From JAMHWF01 sp048500255 (GTDB taxonomy: Bacteria > Pseudomonadota > Gammaproteobacteria > Burkholderiales > Burkholderiaceae_C), in NCBI GenBank assembly GCA_048500255.1, contig JASNYH010000009.1, forward strand, positions 73,223-137,222: 64,000 nt of DNA, in the 5' to 3' direction. Within the stretch, counting starts at the first letter, position 1. Each line of letters begins with the position of its first letter. Shown here piece by piece: positions 43,733-52,301 of the stretch. A program made the translations under genes and the position numbers. The notes beneath the pieces are model-generated. The model made no database searches. It had not been told where the DNA came from and saw only the letters and a list, made by a program, of their open reading frames with translations.

Positions 43733-44272
43733 ATGACCCGCGAACCGATTCCGACCCTGTTGTCGACGGCGGTGCTCGAGCGCGCGGTGCTCGTGCTCAA
43801 CCACCTGCTGGATGCCGAACCGGCGGCGGCCGAGCGCCTGCGCGCCCACGCCGGGCGCCGCGTCGAGTGCACGCTGGCCGACTGGCCGGCTGCGCTGCCG
43901 CCGCTGCCGTCGCTGGTGTTCGTCGTGACGCCGGCAGGGCTGCTCGAATGGAGCGGGCCGCAGCCGCCGCAGGGCGCGCCCGACCTGCACCTGCGCGTCG
44001 AGGCCGGCAACCCGGCCCTCGCGCTGCTGCGCGCTGCCGCCGGCGAGCGCCCGCCGGTGTCGATCCGGGGCGACGCGGCGTTCGCCTCCGACCTGAACTG
44101 GCTGCTCGACCACCTGCGCTGGGACGCCGAGGACGACCTCGCGCGGCTCGTCGGCCCGGGCGCGGCGCATCAGCTCGTCGCCGCCGTGCGGCCGCTGGCG
44201 CATGGCGTGCGCGCGGCGCTGCGCGGCCTGGCGGCGGCCGTCGACCGCGGCGCCGCTCGCGGCGCGCCATGA
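43733..44272 (+). CDS. ubiJ: ubiquinone biosynthesis accessory factor UbiJ
   Basis: A 179-residue SCP2-domain protein that binds the lipid intermediates of ubiquinone biosynthesis and helps organise the Ubi complex. The N-terminal helix VLERAVLVLNHLLDAEP, the strand DWPAALPPLPSLVFVVTPAG and the later PPVSIRGDAAFASDLNWLLDHLRWDAEDDL are typical. The ATG at 43733 was preferred to an open frame beginning 30 bp earlier. It overlaps ubiB by four bases (ATGA at 44269-44272). Its usual upstream partner ubiE lies 33.8 kb away at 9941. Confidence 0.85.
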   Translation: MTREPIPTLLSTAVLERAVLVLNHLLDAEPAAAERLRAHAGRRVECTLADWPAALPPLPSLVFVVTPAGLLEWSGPQPPQGAPDLHLRVEAGNPALALLRAAAGERPPVSIRGDAAFASDLNWLLDHLRWDAEDDLARLVGPGAAHQLVAAVRPLAHGVRAALRGLAAAVDRGAARGAP

Positions 44273-45828
44273 GGCACGTCTCCCGCATCGTCGTCATCGT
44301 CTTCACCGTCCTGCGCTACGGGCTCGACGAGCTGGTGCTGTCCGGCTTCGGCGGCCGCCGGCTGCGCTGGCTGGCGCGCGTTTCGGCGCGTGTGCGCGGC
44401 CTGAACGCGCCGCGCGGCCAGCGCATGCGCCTCGCGCTCGAGCGCCTGGGGCCGATCTTCGTCAAGTTCGGCCAGGTGCTGTCGACGCGGCGCGACCTGC
44501 TGCCGCCCGACATCGCCGACGAGCTGGCGCGGCTGCAGGACCGCGTGCCGCCGTTCCCTGCGGCGCGCGCGCGTGCCCTCGTCGAGCAGGCGTTCGGCCG
44601 CCCGCTGGATGCCGTCTTCGCGCGCTTCGACGCCGAGCCGGTGGCCAGCGCGTCGATCGCCCAGGTGCACTTCGCGGCGCTGAAGGACGGGCGCGAGGTC
44701 GCCGTCAAGGTGCTGCGCCCCGGCATGCTCGACGTGATCGAGGACGACCTGGCGCTGATGCGCACGCTGGCCCGCGCGGTCGAGCGCGTGTCCGCCGACG
44801 GCCGGCGGCTGCGCCCGCGCGAAGTCGTCGCCGAGTTCGACATGTACCTGCACGATGAGCTCGACCTGGTGCGCGAGGCGGCCAACGCCGCCCAGCTGCG
44901 CCGCAACATGGCCGGTCTCGAGTTGCTGATGATCCCCGAGATGGTGTGGGAGCTGTGCACGTCCTCCGTCATCGTGATGGAGCGCATGCACGGCGTGCCG
45001 ATCAGCCAGATGGCGCGGCTGCGCGAGGCTGGAGTCGACATCAAGAAGCTCGCGCGCGACGGCGTGACGATCTTCTTCACGCAGGTGTTCCGCGACGGCT
45101 TCTTCCACGCCGACATGCACCCGGGCAACATCCAGGTCAGCCTCGATCCGGCCACGTTCGGGCGCTACATCGGGCTCGACTTCGGCATCGTCGGCACGCT
45201 GACGGAGTTCGACAAGGAGTACCTGGCGCAGAACTTCGTCGCCTTCTTCCGCCGCGACTACAAGCGCGTCGCCGAGCTGCATGTGGAGAGCGGCTGGGTG
45301 CCAGCGACGACACGCGTCGACGCGCTCGAGGGCGCGATCCGCGCCGTCTGCGAGCCGCACTTCGACCGCCCGCTCAAGGACATCTCGCTGGGCATCGTGC
45401 TGCTGCGGCTGTTCCAGGCATCGCGGCGCTTCAACGTCGAGATCCAGCCGCAGCTCGTGCTGCTGCAGAAGACGCTGCTCAACGTCGAGGGGCTGGGTCG
45501 CCAGCTCGACCCCGAGCTCGATCTCTGGCATACCGCCAAGCCTTTCCTCGAGAACTGGATGAACGAGCAGATCGGCTGGCGCGGCCTGGTGCAGCGCCTC
45601 AAGGACGAGGCGCCTCGTTACGTGCAACTGCTGCCCGAGCTGCCGCGGCTGGTGCACCAGGCGCTGCAGCCGCGCACGCCCAGCGAGCCGCAGGCGCTGC
45701 TTGCGCTGGTCGCCGAGCAGCGGCGCACGAACCGGCTGCTGCGCATCGTCGCCTGGGCGGTGGCCGGCGTCTTCGCTGCGCTGGCCGCCTGGCTGGCGGC
45801 GGCACTGACGGGCCGCGGCTGGGCGTGA
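44269..45828 (+). CDS. ubiB: ubiquinone biosynthesis protein UbiB (ADCK-like kinase/ATPase)
   Basis: A 519-residue membrane-associated atypical kinase. The KxGQ segment is FVKFGQVLSTRRDLLPPDI near residue 64, the Ala-rich loop ASASIAQVHFAALK is near 128 and the catalytic/metal region HADMHPGNI with LDFGIVGTL lies near 285-310. Two C-terminal hydrophobic helices (about 485-515) anchor it in the membrane. It assists ubiquinone biosynthesis, probably by extracting lipid precursors with ATP hydrolysis. It is coupled to ubiJ by a four-base overlap. Confidence 0.94.
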   Translation: MRHVSRIVVIVFTVLRYGLDELVLSGFGGRRLRWLARVSARVRGLNAPRGQRMRLALERLGPIFVKFGQVLSTRRDLLPPDIADELARLQDRVPPFPAARARALVEQAFGRPLDAVFARFDAEPVASASIAQVHFAALKDGREVAVKVLRPGMLDVIEDDLALMRTLARAVERVSADGRRLRPREVVAEFDMYLHDELDLVREAANAAQLRRNMAGLELLMIPEMVWELCTSSVIVMERMHGVPISQMARLREAGVDIKKLARDGVTIFFTQVFRDGFFHADMHPGNIQVSLDPATFGRYIGLDFGIVGTLTEFDKEYLAQNFVAFFRRDYKRVAELHVESGWVPATTRVDALEGAIRAVCEPHFDRPLKDISLGIVLLRLFQASRRFNVEIQPQLVLLQKTLLNVEGLGRQLDPELDLWHTAKPFLENWMNEQIGWRGLVQRLKDEAPRYVQLLPELPRLVHQALQPRTPSEPQALLALVAEQRRTNRLLRIVAWAVAGVFAALAAWLAAALTGRGWA

Positions 45829-45929
45829 CGCGGGCCGCGCCGCCGCGCCCGGCGCGCGCGTCGGCAGCGCGGCCGTTGCGCCGATAATCCTGCCCCAGCC
45901 GCCATCCCCCGAGCCCCGAGGCCCTGTCC

Positions 45930-47381
45930 ATGCTCTTGACGCTGGTCATCTTCTACCTGCTGGTCACGATCGCCATCGGCCTGTGGGCCGCCAAGCGCGT
46001 CAAGAACACGGCCGACTTCGCCATCGCCGGGCGCCACCTGCCGCTGGTGATGATCGTGACGACGACGTTCGCTACCTGGTTCGGCTCCGAGACGGTGCTC
46101 GGCATCCCCGCCAAGTTCGTGGAGGGCGGGCTCGGCGGCATCGTCGAGGATCCGTTCGGCGCCGGCACCTGCCTGATCCTCGTCGGCCTATTCTTCGCCG
46201 CCAAGCTCTACAAGATGACGCTGCTGACGATCAGCGACTACTATCGCGAGCGCTATGGCCGCGGCATCGAGGTCGCGTGCTCGCTGATCATCATCCTGAG
46301 CTACCTCGGCTGGGTGTCGGCGCAGGTCACGGCGCTCGGGCTGGTGTTCAACCTGCTGTCGGGCGGCGCGATCAGCGTTCCGACGGGCATGGTGCTCGGC
46401 ACCGCGTCGATCCTCGCCTACACGCTGTTCGGCGGTATGTGGTCGGTGGCCGTCACCGACTTCGTGCAGATGATCATCCTCGTCGTCGGCCTGTCGATCA
46501 TCGCCGTGTTCGCGGCCGACCAGGCCGGCGGTGCCGACAAGGTGATCGAGCTGGCGGTCAGCCGCGACCTGTTCCAGTTCCTGCCCGAGCCGAGCTTCAC
46601 GCAGATCGCCTTCTTCGTCGCCGCGGCGATCACGATGATGCTCGGCTCCGTGCCGCAGCAGGACGTGTTCCAGCGCGTCATGTCGGCCAACAGCGAGCGC
46701 GCCGCGACGCGCGGGCCGGTGATCGGCGGTGCCGCCTACATCCTGTTCGCCTTCGTGCCGATGTTCATCGTCACCAGCGCGTTGCTCATCATGCCCGAGC
46801 GCGCCGCCGAGCTGATCGCGGAGGATCCGCAGAAGGTGATCCCCACGCTCGTGATGGAGCGCATGCCCTTCGCGATGCAGGTCGTCTTCTTCGGCGCGCT
46901 GCTGTCGGCGCTCAAGTCGACCGCGTCGGCCACGCTGCTCGCGCCGTCGGTCACCTTCGTCGAGAACATCTGGTGCCAGTTCTTCCGGCGCCAGAGCGAC
47001 CGCCAGGAGCTGTGGACGATGCGCGTCGCCGTGCTCGTGTTCAGCGTCTGCGTCTGCGTCTATGCGATCGCGCTGCAGGGCACGTCGATCTACGACATGG
47101 TGTCGGGCGCCTACCAGGTGACGCTGGTCGGCGCCTTCGTGCCGCTGGCCTTCGGCCTGTACTGGCGGCGCGCCACGACGCAGGGCGCCGTCTTCTCCAT
47201 CGTGCTGGGCGTGCTGACCTGGGCGCTGTTCATCGCCACGCCGGCCGGCGAGGCGTTCCCGGCGCAGCTTGCCGGCTTCCTGATGGCCATCGTCGGCATC
47301 GTCGTCGGCTCGCTCGGTCCGCAGGCCGTCGTGCGCAACCGTCACGGCAGCCATCACCGCATCGTCGGCTTGAACGCCTGA
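45930..47381 (+). CDS. sodium:solute symporter family protein
   Basis: A 483-residue inner-membrane protein of the SSS family, with about thirteen hydrophobic helices from residue 3 onward. Typical features are the early GRHLPLVMIVTTTFATWFGSETVLG stretch and GSVPQQDVFQRVMSANSERAATRG near 233-256. ALLSALKSTASATLLAPS near 325 corresponds to the sodium-site helix. The substrate (a carboxylate, proline-like solute or other) cannot be told. A weak -10-like GATAAT lies at 45883-45888, 42 bp before the ATG. It stands between ubiB and fmdB on the same strand. Confidence 0.87.
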   Translation: MLLTLVIFYLLVTIAIGLWAAKRVKNTADFAIAGRHLPLVMIVTTTFATWFGSETVLGIPAKFVEGGLGGIVEDPFGAGTCLILVGLFFAAKLYKMTLLTISDYYRERYGRGIEVACSLIIILSYLGWVSAQVTALGLVFNLLSGGAISVPTGMVLGTASILAYTLFGGMWSVAVTDFVQMIILVVGLSIIAVFAADQAGGADKVIELAVSRDLFQFLPEPSFTQIAFFVAAAITMMLGSVPQQDVFQRVMSANSERAATRGPVIGGAAYILFAFVPMFIVTSALLIMPERAAELIAEDPQKVIPTLVMERMPFAMQVVFFGALLSALKSTASATLLAPSVTFVENIWCQFFRRQSDRQELWTMRVAVLVFSVCVCVYAIALQGTSIYDMVSGAYQVTLVGAFVPLAFGLYWRRATTQGAVFSIVLGVLTWALFIATPAGEAFPAQLAGFLMAIVGIVVGSLGPQAVVRNRHGSHHRIVGLNA

Positions 47382-47430
47382 GAGGCCGTCCCCATCTGCG
47401 GCGCGGGTCGGTTCCGCAGTTCGGCGCCGT

Positions 47431-47436
47431 TATAAT
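47431..47436 (+). promoter_or_regulatory. -10 box before fmdB-DUF502-aspS
   Basis: A perfect TATAAT within gttataatttttcg, 27 bp before the fmdB ATG, stands out in this GC-rich DNA. The -35 region at 16-18 bp spacing (around tcggttcc) is weak. It likely drives the fmdB-DUF502-aspS-nudB run. Confidence 0.6.
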
Positions 47437-47463
47437 TTTTCGTTTCGAATCAAGGGTTTAGAC

Positions 47464-47808
47464 ATGCCGATTTACGCCTACCGCTGCTCGGCCTGCGGTC
47501 ACGCGAAAGACGTGCTGCAAAAGATCAGCGATCCGCCGCTCGCCGTATGTCCCGCGTGCGGCGTGGCAGCCTTCGCCAAGCAGGTCACCGCCGCCGGCTT
47601 TCAGCTCAAGGGCACGGGCTGGTACGTCACCGACTTCCGCGGCGGCAACAACGGGGCCAAGCCGGCGGCGGGCGGCGACGCCGCCAAGAGCGACGCCGCG
47701 AGCGGCGCAGCGCCCGCGCCCGCTCCGGCCGCCGCCGCGCCCGCCGCGGCACCGGCCGCCGCGCCCGCCGCGGCACCGGCCGCCGCCAAGCCGGCCGGCG
47801 GCGACTGA
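47464..47808 (+). CDS. FmdB family zinc-ribbon protein
   Basis: A 114-residue small regulatory-type protein. The start MPIYAYRCSACGHAKDVLQK holds the first CxxC (C8, C11) and CPACG holds the second (near 34-37), forming a zinc ribbon. WYVTDFRGG near 57 is family-typical. From about residue 75 the protein becomes an Ala/Pro tail encoded by a 24-bp tandem repeat. FmdB proteins commonly precede DUF502 and aspS in betaproteobacteria, as here. The molecular role is unknown. Confidence 0.88.
   Translation: MPIYAYRCSACGHAKDVLQKISDPPLAVCPACGVAAFAKQVTAAGFQLKGTGWYVTDFRGGNNGAKPAAGGDAAKSDAASGAAPAPAPAAAAPAAAPAAAPAAAPAAAKPAGGD
47734..47781 (+). repeat. 24-bp tandem repeat in the fmdB tail
   Basis: Two perfect consecutive copies of a 24-bp unit (47734-47757 and 47758-47781) encode the PAAAPAAA-like tail of the FmdB protein. 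Copy number may vary between strains. Confidence 0.85.
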
Positions 47809-47831
47809 CTCCGCGGCCCCAGGGCAAACGC

Positions 47832-48479
47832 GTGAAGAAATATCTCATCGCCGGCCTGCTGGTCTGGCTGCCGCTGGCGATCACGGTGTGGGTGCTGCAC
47901 GCCGGCCTCGGCGTGCTCGACGGCATCTTCGGCTGGATGCTGTCGGCCACGCAGGCCGTGCTGCCGGCGTCGGCTTACGGCCCGCTCGAGGCGCTGCGCC
48001 GCGTGCCGTTCCTCGGCGTCATCGTGACGCTGGCCGCGCTGCTGCTGACGGGCGCGTTCGCGACCAACATCTTCGGTCAGTGGTGGGTGCACCGCGCCCA
48101 CGCGCTGATGAACAAGATCCCGATCGTCAAGTCGATCTACAGCTCGGTCAAGCAGGTCTCGGACACGCTGTTTTCGAGCAGCGGCCAGGCGTTTCGCGAG
48201 GCCGTGCTGCTGCAGTACCCGCGCCAGGGCATGTGGACGATCGCCTTCGTCACCGGCCGCCCGGGCGGCGCCGTCGCGGCGCACCTCGAGCCCGAGCGCT
48301 ACCTCAGCGTCTACGTGCCGACGACGCCCAACCCGACGTCGGGCTTCTTCCTGATCGTGTCGCGCGCCGACGTGATCGCGCTGCCGATGAGCGTCGACGA
48401 GGCGCTCAAGTACATCATCTCGATGGGCGTCGTCGCGCCGCCGGTGCAGTCCGTCGTCGCGCAGAATGCATCGCGCTGA
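47832..48479 (+). CDS. DUF502 family membrane protein
   Basis: A 215-residue inner-membrane protein with two clear hydrophobic helices (about 2-25 and 55-80). The start is GTG at 47832, giving KKYLIAGLLVWLPLAITVWVL. The DUF502 stretches KIPIVKSIYSSVKQVSDTLFSSSGQAFREAVLLQYP and YVPTTPNPTSGFFLIV are present. Family function is unknown, though it tends to sit beside aspS as it does here. It begins 23 bp after fmdB and ends 40 bp before aspS. Confidence 0.9.
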   Translation: MKKYLIAGLLVWLPLAITVWVLHAGLGVLDGIFGWMLSATQAVLPASAYGPLEALRRVPFLGVIVTLAALLLTGAFATNIFGQWWVHRAHALMNKIPIVKSIYSSVKQVSDTLFSSSGQAFREAVLLQYPRQGMWTIAFVTGRPGGAVAAHLEPERYLSVYVPTTPNPTSGFFLIVSRADVIALPMSVDEALKYIISMGVVAPPVQSVVAQNASR

Positions 48480-48519
48480 GCCGGCGCGCCGGCCCGAGCC
48501 CCTTTTCCGGAGTGATTCC

Positions 48520-50316
48520 ATGCGTACCACCTATTGCGGTCTGGTCAGCGAAGCGCTGATGGGCCAGACCGTCACGCTGATGGGCTGGGTGCACCGCCGT
48601 CGCGACCACGGCGGCGTCATCTTCGTCGACCTGCGCGACCGCGAGGGCATCGTGCAGGTCGTCTGCGACCCCGACCGCCAGGCGATGTTCGCCGCCGCCG
48701 AAGACGTTCGCAACGAGTACTGCCTGAAGATCGTCGGCCTGGTGCGCCCGCGTCCCGCAGGTACCGAGAACCCGCACCTCACCAGCGGCAAGATCGAGGT
48801 GCTGGCGCACGAGCTCGAGGTGCTCAACCCGAGCGTCACGCCGCCATTCCAGCTCGACGACGACAACCTGTCGGAGACGACGCGCCTGACGCACCGCGTG
48901 CTCGACCTGCGCCGCCCGCAGATGCAGAAGAACCTGATGCTGCGCTACCGCGTCGCGATGGAGGTGCGCAAGTTCCTCGATGCGCACGGCTTCGTCGACA
49001 TCGAGACGCCGATGCTCACCAAGAGCACGCCCGAAGGCGCGCGCGACTATCTCGTGCCCAGCCGCGTCAACGAAGGCATGTTCTTCGCGCTGCCGCAGTC
49101 GCCGCAGCTGTTCAAGCAGTTGCTGATGGTCGCGGGCTTCGACCGCTACTACCAGATCACCAAGTGCTTCCGTGACGAGGACCTTCGCGCCGACCGCCAG
49201 CCCGAGTTCACGCAGATCGACATCGAGACCTCGTTCATGAACGAGGACGAGATCCGCTCCATGTTCGAGGGCATGATCCGCAGCGTCTTCAAGTCGGCGC
49301 TCGGCGTCGAGCTGCCGGCGTATCCGGTAATGACGTATGCCGACGCGATGCACCGCTACGGCTCCGACAAGCCAGACCTGCGCGTCAGGCTCGAGTTCAC
49401 CGAGCTGACCGACGTGATGAAGGACGTCGATTTCAAGGTGTTCTCGTCGGCCGCCACGATGGCCGGCGGCCGCGTCGCCGCGCTGCACGTGCCCGGCGGC
49501 GGCGAGATGAGCCGCGGCGAGATCGACGCCTACACCGAGTTCGTCAAGATCTACGGCGCGCGCGGGCTGGCCTGGATCAAGGTCAACGACGCCGCCAAGG
49601 GTCGCGACGGCCTGCAGTCGCCGATCGTCAAGAACCTGCACGACGCCGCCGTCGCCGAGATCCTGCGCCGCTGCGGCGCAGGCAACGGCGACCTGATCTT
49701 CTTCGGCGCCGACAAGGAGCGCGTCGTCAACGACGCGCTCGGCGCGCTGCGCGTCAAGATCGGCCACAGCGAGTTCGGCCGCAGCCGCGGGCTGTTCGAG
49801 GACCGCTGGGCGCCGCTGTGGGTGGTCGACTTCCCGATGTTCGAGTACGACGAGGACGCCGGCCGCTGGAACGCGGTGCACCACCCGTTCACGGCGCCGA
49901 AGGACGGCCACGAGGACTACATGGACAGCGACCCCGGCCGCTGCATCTCCAAGGCCTACGACATGGTGCTCAACGGCTGGGAGCTCGGCGGCGGCTCGGT
50001 GCGCATTCACCGCGCCGATGTGCAGAGCAAGGTGTTCGCCGCGCTGAAGATCGGCGAGCAGGAGGCGGCACAGAAGTTCGGCTTCCTGCTCGACGCGCTG
50101 AAGTACGGCGCGCCGCCCCACGGCGGCCTGGCGTTCGGACTCGACCGCCTGGTCACGCTGATGACACACGCCGAGTCGATCCGCGACGTGATCGCGTTCC
50201 CCAAGACGCAGCGCGCGCAGTGCCTGCTGACGCATGCGCCGAGCGCCGTCGACGAGAAGCAGCTGCGCGAGCTGCACATCCGGCTGCGCAATCCGCAGGC
50301 TGCCGCCGCCTCCTGA
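48520..50316 (+). CDS. aspS: aspartyl-tRNA synthetase
   Basis: A 598-residue class II aminoacyl-tRNA synthetase. The N-terminal OB-fold (GWVHRRRDHGGVIFVDLRDREG near 21) binds the anticodon. Motif 2 appears at FRDEDLRADRQPEFTQIDIE (near 218) and motif 3 at GLAFGLDRLV near 535. The GAD insertion domain between is present, as expected of bacterial AspRS. Such enzymes in betaproteobacteria often charge both tRNA-Asp and tRNA-Asn when an amidotransferase is present; that is general knowledge and not visible here. The ATG at 48520 fits the family start MRTTYCG. Confidence 0.97.
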   Translation: MRTTYCGLVSEALMGQTVTLMGWVHRRRDHGGVIFVDLRDREGIVQVVCDPDRQAMFAAAEDVRNEYCLKIVGLVRPRPAGTENPHLTSGKIEVLAHELEVLNPSVTPPFQLDDDNLSETTRLTHRVLDLRRPQMQKNLMLRYRVAMEVRKFLDAHGFVDIETPMLTKSTPEGARDYLVPSRVNEGMFFALPQSPQLFKQLLMVAGFDRYYQITKCFRDEDLRADRQPEFTQIDIETSFMNEDEIRSMFEGMIRSVFKSALGVELPAYPVMTYADAMHRYGSDKPDLRVRLEFTELTDVMKDVDFKVFSSAATMAGGRVAALHVPGGGEMSRGEIDAYTEFVKIYGARGLAWIKVNDAAKGRDGLQSPIVKNLHDAAVAEILRRCGAGNGDLIFFGADKERVVNDALGALRVKIGHSEFGRSRGLFEDRWAPLWVVDFPMFEYDEDAGRWNAVHHPFTAPKDGHEDYMDSDPGRCISKAYDMVLNGWELGGGSVRIHRADVQSKVFAALKIGEQEAAQKFGFLLDALKYGAPPHGGLAFGLDRLVTLMTHAESIRDVIAFPKTQRAQCLLTHAPSAVDEKQLRELHIRLRNPQAAAAS

Positions 50317-50359
50317 GCGCCGCACCGGCGCTCGCGCAGCAGCAGGAGTCGCGAAGACG

Positions 50360-50836
50360 GTGGACCGGCCGGCGAAGATCCCGGAGTCGGTGCTCGTCGT
50401 GATCCACACGGCGGCGCGCGACGTTCTGCTCATCGAGCGTGCCGACCACCCGGGCTACTGGCAGAGCGTGACGGGCGCCAAGGACCGCCTCGACGAGCCG
50501 CTGCTCGAGACGGCGGCGCGCGAGGTGCACGAGGAAACGGGCATCGTCGTCGGCTCGGCCGGCGTACCGCAGCGCTGCCTGCGCGACTGGGGCATGAGCA
50601 ACGTCTACGAGATCTATCCGGTGTGGCGCCACCGCTATGCCGACGGCGTCACGCACAACACGGAGCACCTGTTCGGTCTGCTCGTGCCGCGCGACATCGC
50701 CATCACGCTGAACCCACGCGAGCACCTGCGCCACCAGTGGCTGCCGTGGCGCGAGGCGGCCGACCGCTGCTTCTCGCCGTCCAACGCCGAGGCCATCCTG
50801 CAGCTGCCGCGCTTCATCGAGACGGGCGGAGCATGA
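50360..50836 (+). CDS. nudB: dihydroneopterin triphosphate diphosphatase NudB
   Basis: A 158-residue Nudix hydrolase of folate synthesis. The Nudix box GAKDRLDEPLLETAAREVHEETGI is intact with G-x5-E-x7-REV-x-EETG (near 37-59), and WRHRYADGVTHNTEHLFGL near 92 resembles the NudB substrate region. It starts with GTG at 50360, AGGAG lying 11 bp upstream. It overlaps the next gene by four bases (ATGA at 50833-50836). Its place after aspS is the usual one. Confidence 0.88.
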   Translation: MDRPAKIPESVLVVIHTAARDVLLIERADHPGYWQSVTGAKDRLDEPLLETAAREVHEETGIVVGSAGVPQRCLRDWGMSNVYEIYPVWRHRYADGVTHNTEHLFGLLVPRDIAITLNPREHLRHQWLPWREAADRCFSPSNAEAILQLPRFIETGGA

Positions 50837-51639
50837 CGCTCAATCCGTTGCAGTCGTCGGTGCTGCCGCCGTCGAGCCTCGAGCACGGCGTGCTGCGCGT
50901 GGCCACCTACAACATCCACAAGGGCGTGCGCGGCGTCGGGCCGCGCAAGCGGCTGGAGATCCACAACCTGGGCATCGGCATCGAGGCGCTCGATGCCGAC
51001 CTGGTGTTCCTGCAGGAAGTCCGCCACTTCCACCACCGCGACGCGCGCCAGTTCGCGCGCACCTGGTTCGGCTGGCCCGAGGGCGGGCAGGCCGACTTCC
51101 TCGCGCCCGAGGGCTACGACGCGGCGTATCGCACTAACGCGTCGACGCGTCACGGCGAGCACGGCAACGCGCTGCTGTCGCGCTGGCCGATCGGCGACAT
51201 CGGCCACCACGACGTGTCGGACCACCGCTTCGAGCAGCGCGGCCTGCTGCACGTGCCGGTCGAGTGGAACGGCCGCACCGTGCACGCCGTCGTCGCGCAC
51301 CTCGGGCTGATCCATGCCAGCCGCGTGCGCCAGGTGCAGCGGCTGGCCGACTTCGTCGCGACCCACGTGCCGCCCGGTGACCTGCTCGTCGTCGCCGGCG
51401 ACTTCAACGACTGGGGCGAAAAGCTCGACGCGCCGATGGCGGCGGCCTGCGGGCTGCGCCGCGCGCGCGGCATCGAGCCGCGTGCGCGGCCGACCTTCCC
51501 GTCGCTGGCGCCCGTGTTCTCGCTCGACCGCATCTATCTGCGCGGCCTGTCGTGCGTATCGACCTTCGTGCCGCGCGGCGCCACCTGGGCGCGCATGTCG
51601 GACCACCTGCCGCTGGTCGCCGAACTGGTTGCCGACTGA
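50833..51639 (+). CDS. endonuclease/exonuclease/phosphatase family protein
   Basis: A 268-residue EEP-fold hydrolase. ATYNIHKGVRGVGP near 24, FLQEVR near 58 with the metal Glu, the VVAGDFNDWGEKLD segment near 192 and the closing MSDHLPLVAEL give the family's four metal/catalytic motifs. Substrate may be a phosphodiester lipid or nucleic acid; in related genomes this gene often precedes a cardiolipin synthase, which is absent here. It is coupled to nudB by a four-base overlap. Confidence 0.85.
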   Translation: MTLNPLQSSVLPPSSLEHGVLRVATYNIHKGVRGVGPRKRLEIHNLGIGIEALDADLVFLQEVRHFHHRDARQFARTWFGWPEGGQADFLAPEGYDAAYRTNASTRHGEHGNALLSRWPIGDIGHHDVSDHRFEQRGLLHVPVEWNGRTVHAVVAHLGLIHASRVRQVQRLADFVATHVPPGDLLVVAGDFNDWGEKLDAPMAAACGLRRARGIEPRARPTFPSLAPVFSLDRIYLRGLSCVSTFVPRGATWARMSDHLPLVAELVAD

Positions 51640-51657
51640 GACCAAAATACCCTCGTT

Positions 51658-52158
51658 ATGCCCGACGACACCATCACCGACTTCCTGCCGCGACTGGCCC
51701 GGCGCTACGAGCCGGGCCGCTGGGTGGGCGGCGTGCGCAAGGCGTTCGGCGCCGTCTCCGAGGTCGTCGAAGGTCCCGACGGCATGCTCATCGAGAACCA
51801 CCCGCCGCACTATCTCGTCGTGCTGTGGAAGCCGCTGCAGGTCGACGACGTCGTGTTGCCGCGCTGGCCGGCCAAGGTCGCGCTGACCAAGCCCGACACG
51901 GCGGCGGCGGTGCGCGAACTGCTCGTCGAAGTGCCGCAGGGCGAGCGCCTGTGGCTGGCCGACCAGCTCGTCGACTGGGCGCTGATGGCCGAGATCGTGA
52001 TGATGAGCGAGCCCGGCCTCTCGCACTTCCACTACCGCGAGCTCAAGCAGTTCATCGACCTCGAGCACAAGGCCACGCTGGCGTCGATCAGCGTCAACTA
52101 CGGCGGCGACGATGCGATGTACCAGCGCTTCATGAGGACTTCACCGGGGGCGTTCTGA
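51658..52158 (+). CDS. hypothetical protein
   Basis: A 166-residue protein I do not recognise. It has no signal peptide or membrane helix. It is rich in Trp/Val strands (HYLVVLWKPLQVDDVVLPRW near 56) and has two helical stretches near residues 80-150, including LADQLVDWALMAEIVMMSE. Codon bias and a clean start 18 bp after the EEP gene support that it is real. It may be cytoplasmic. Confidence 0.6.
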   Translation: MPDDTITDFLPRLARRYEPGRWVGGVRKAFGAVSEVVEGPDGMLIENHPPHYLVVLWKPLQVDDVVLPRWPAKVALTKPDTAAAVRELLVEVPQGERLWLADQLVDWALMAEIVMMSEPGLSHFHYRELKQFIDLEHKATLASISVNYGGDDAMYQRFMRTSPGAF

Positions 52159-52301
52159 CGCTCCGCTGCGCGAGCAGACGGTGTTTGTCCCGTGCTGGCG
52201 CGGCGCAGGCGGCTGCCTACACTGGCGGCGCCATGCCGCCGCGGCCTACGCTGCGTCCCGTCGTGGCGGCAGTTCACAGGTACGAAACACAGGAGACCGT
52301 C

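Noticed and set aside
48480..48493. 14-base perfect palindrome before aspS
   Set aside because: Short GC palindrome with no T-run; chance occurrence is likely in DNA of this composition.
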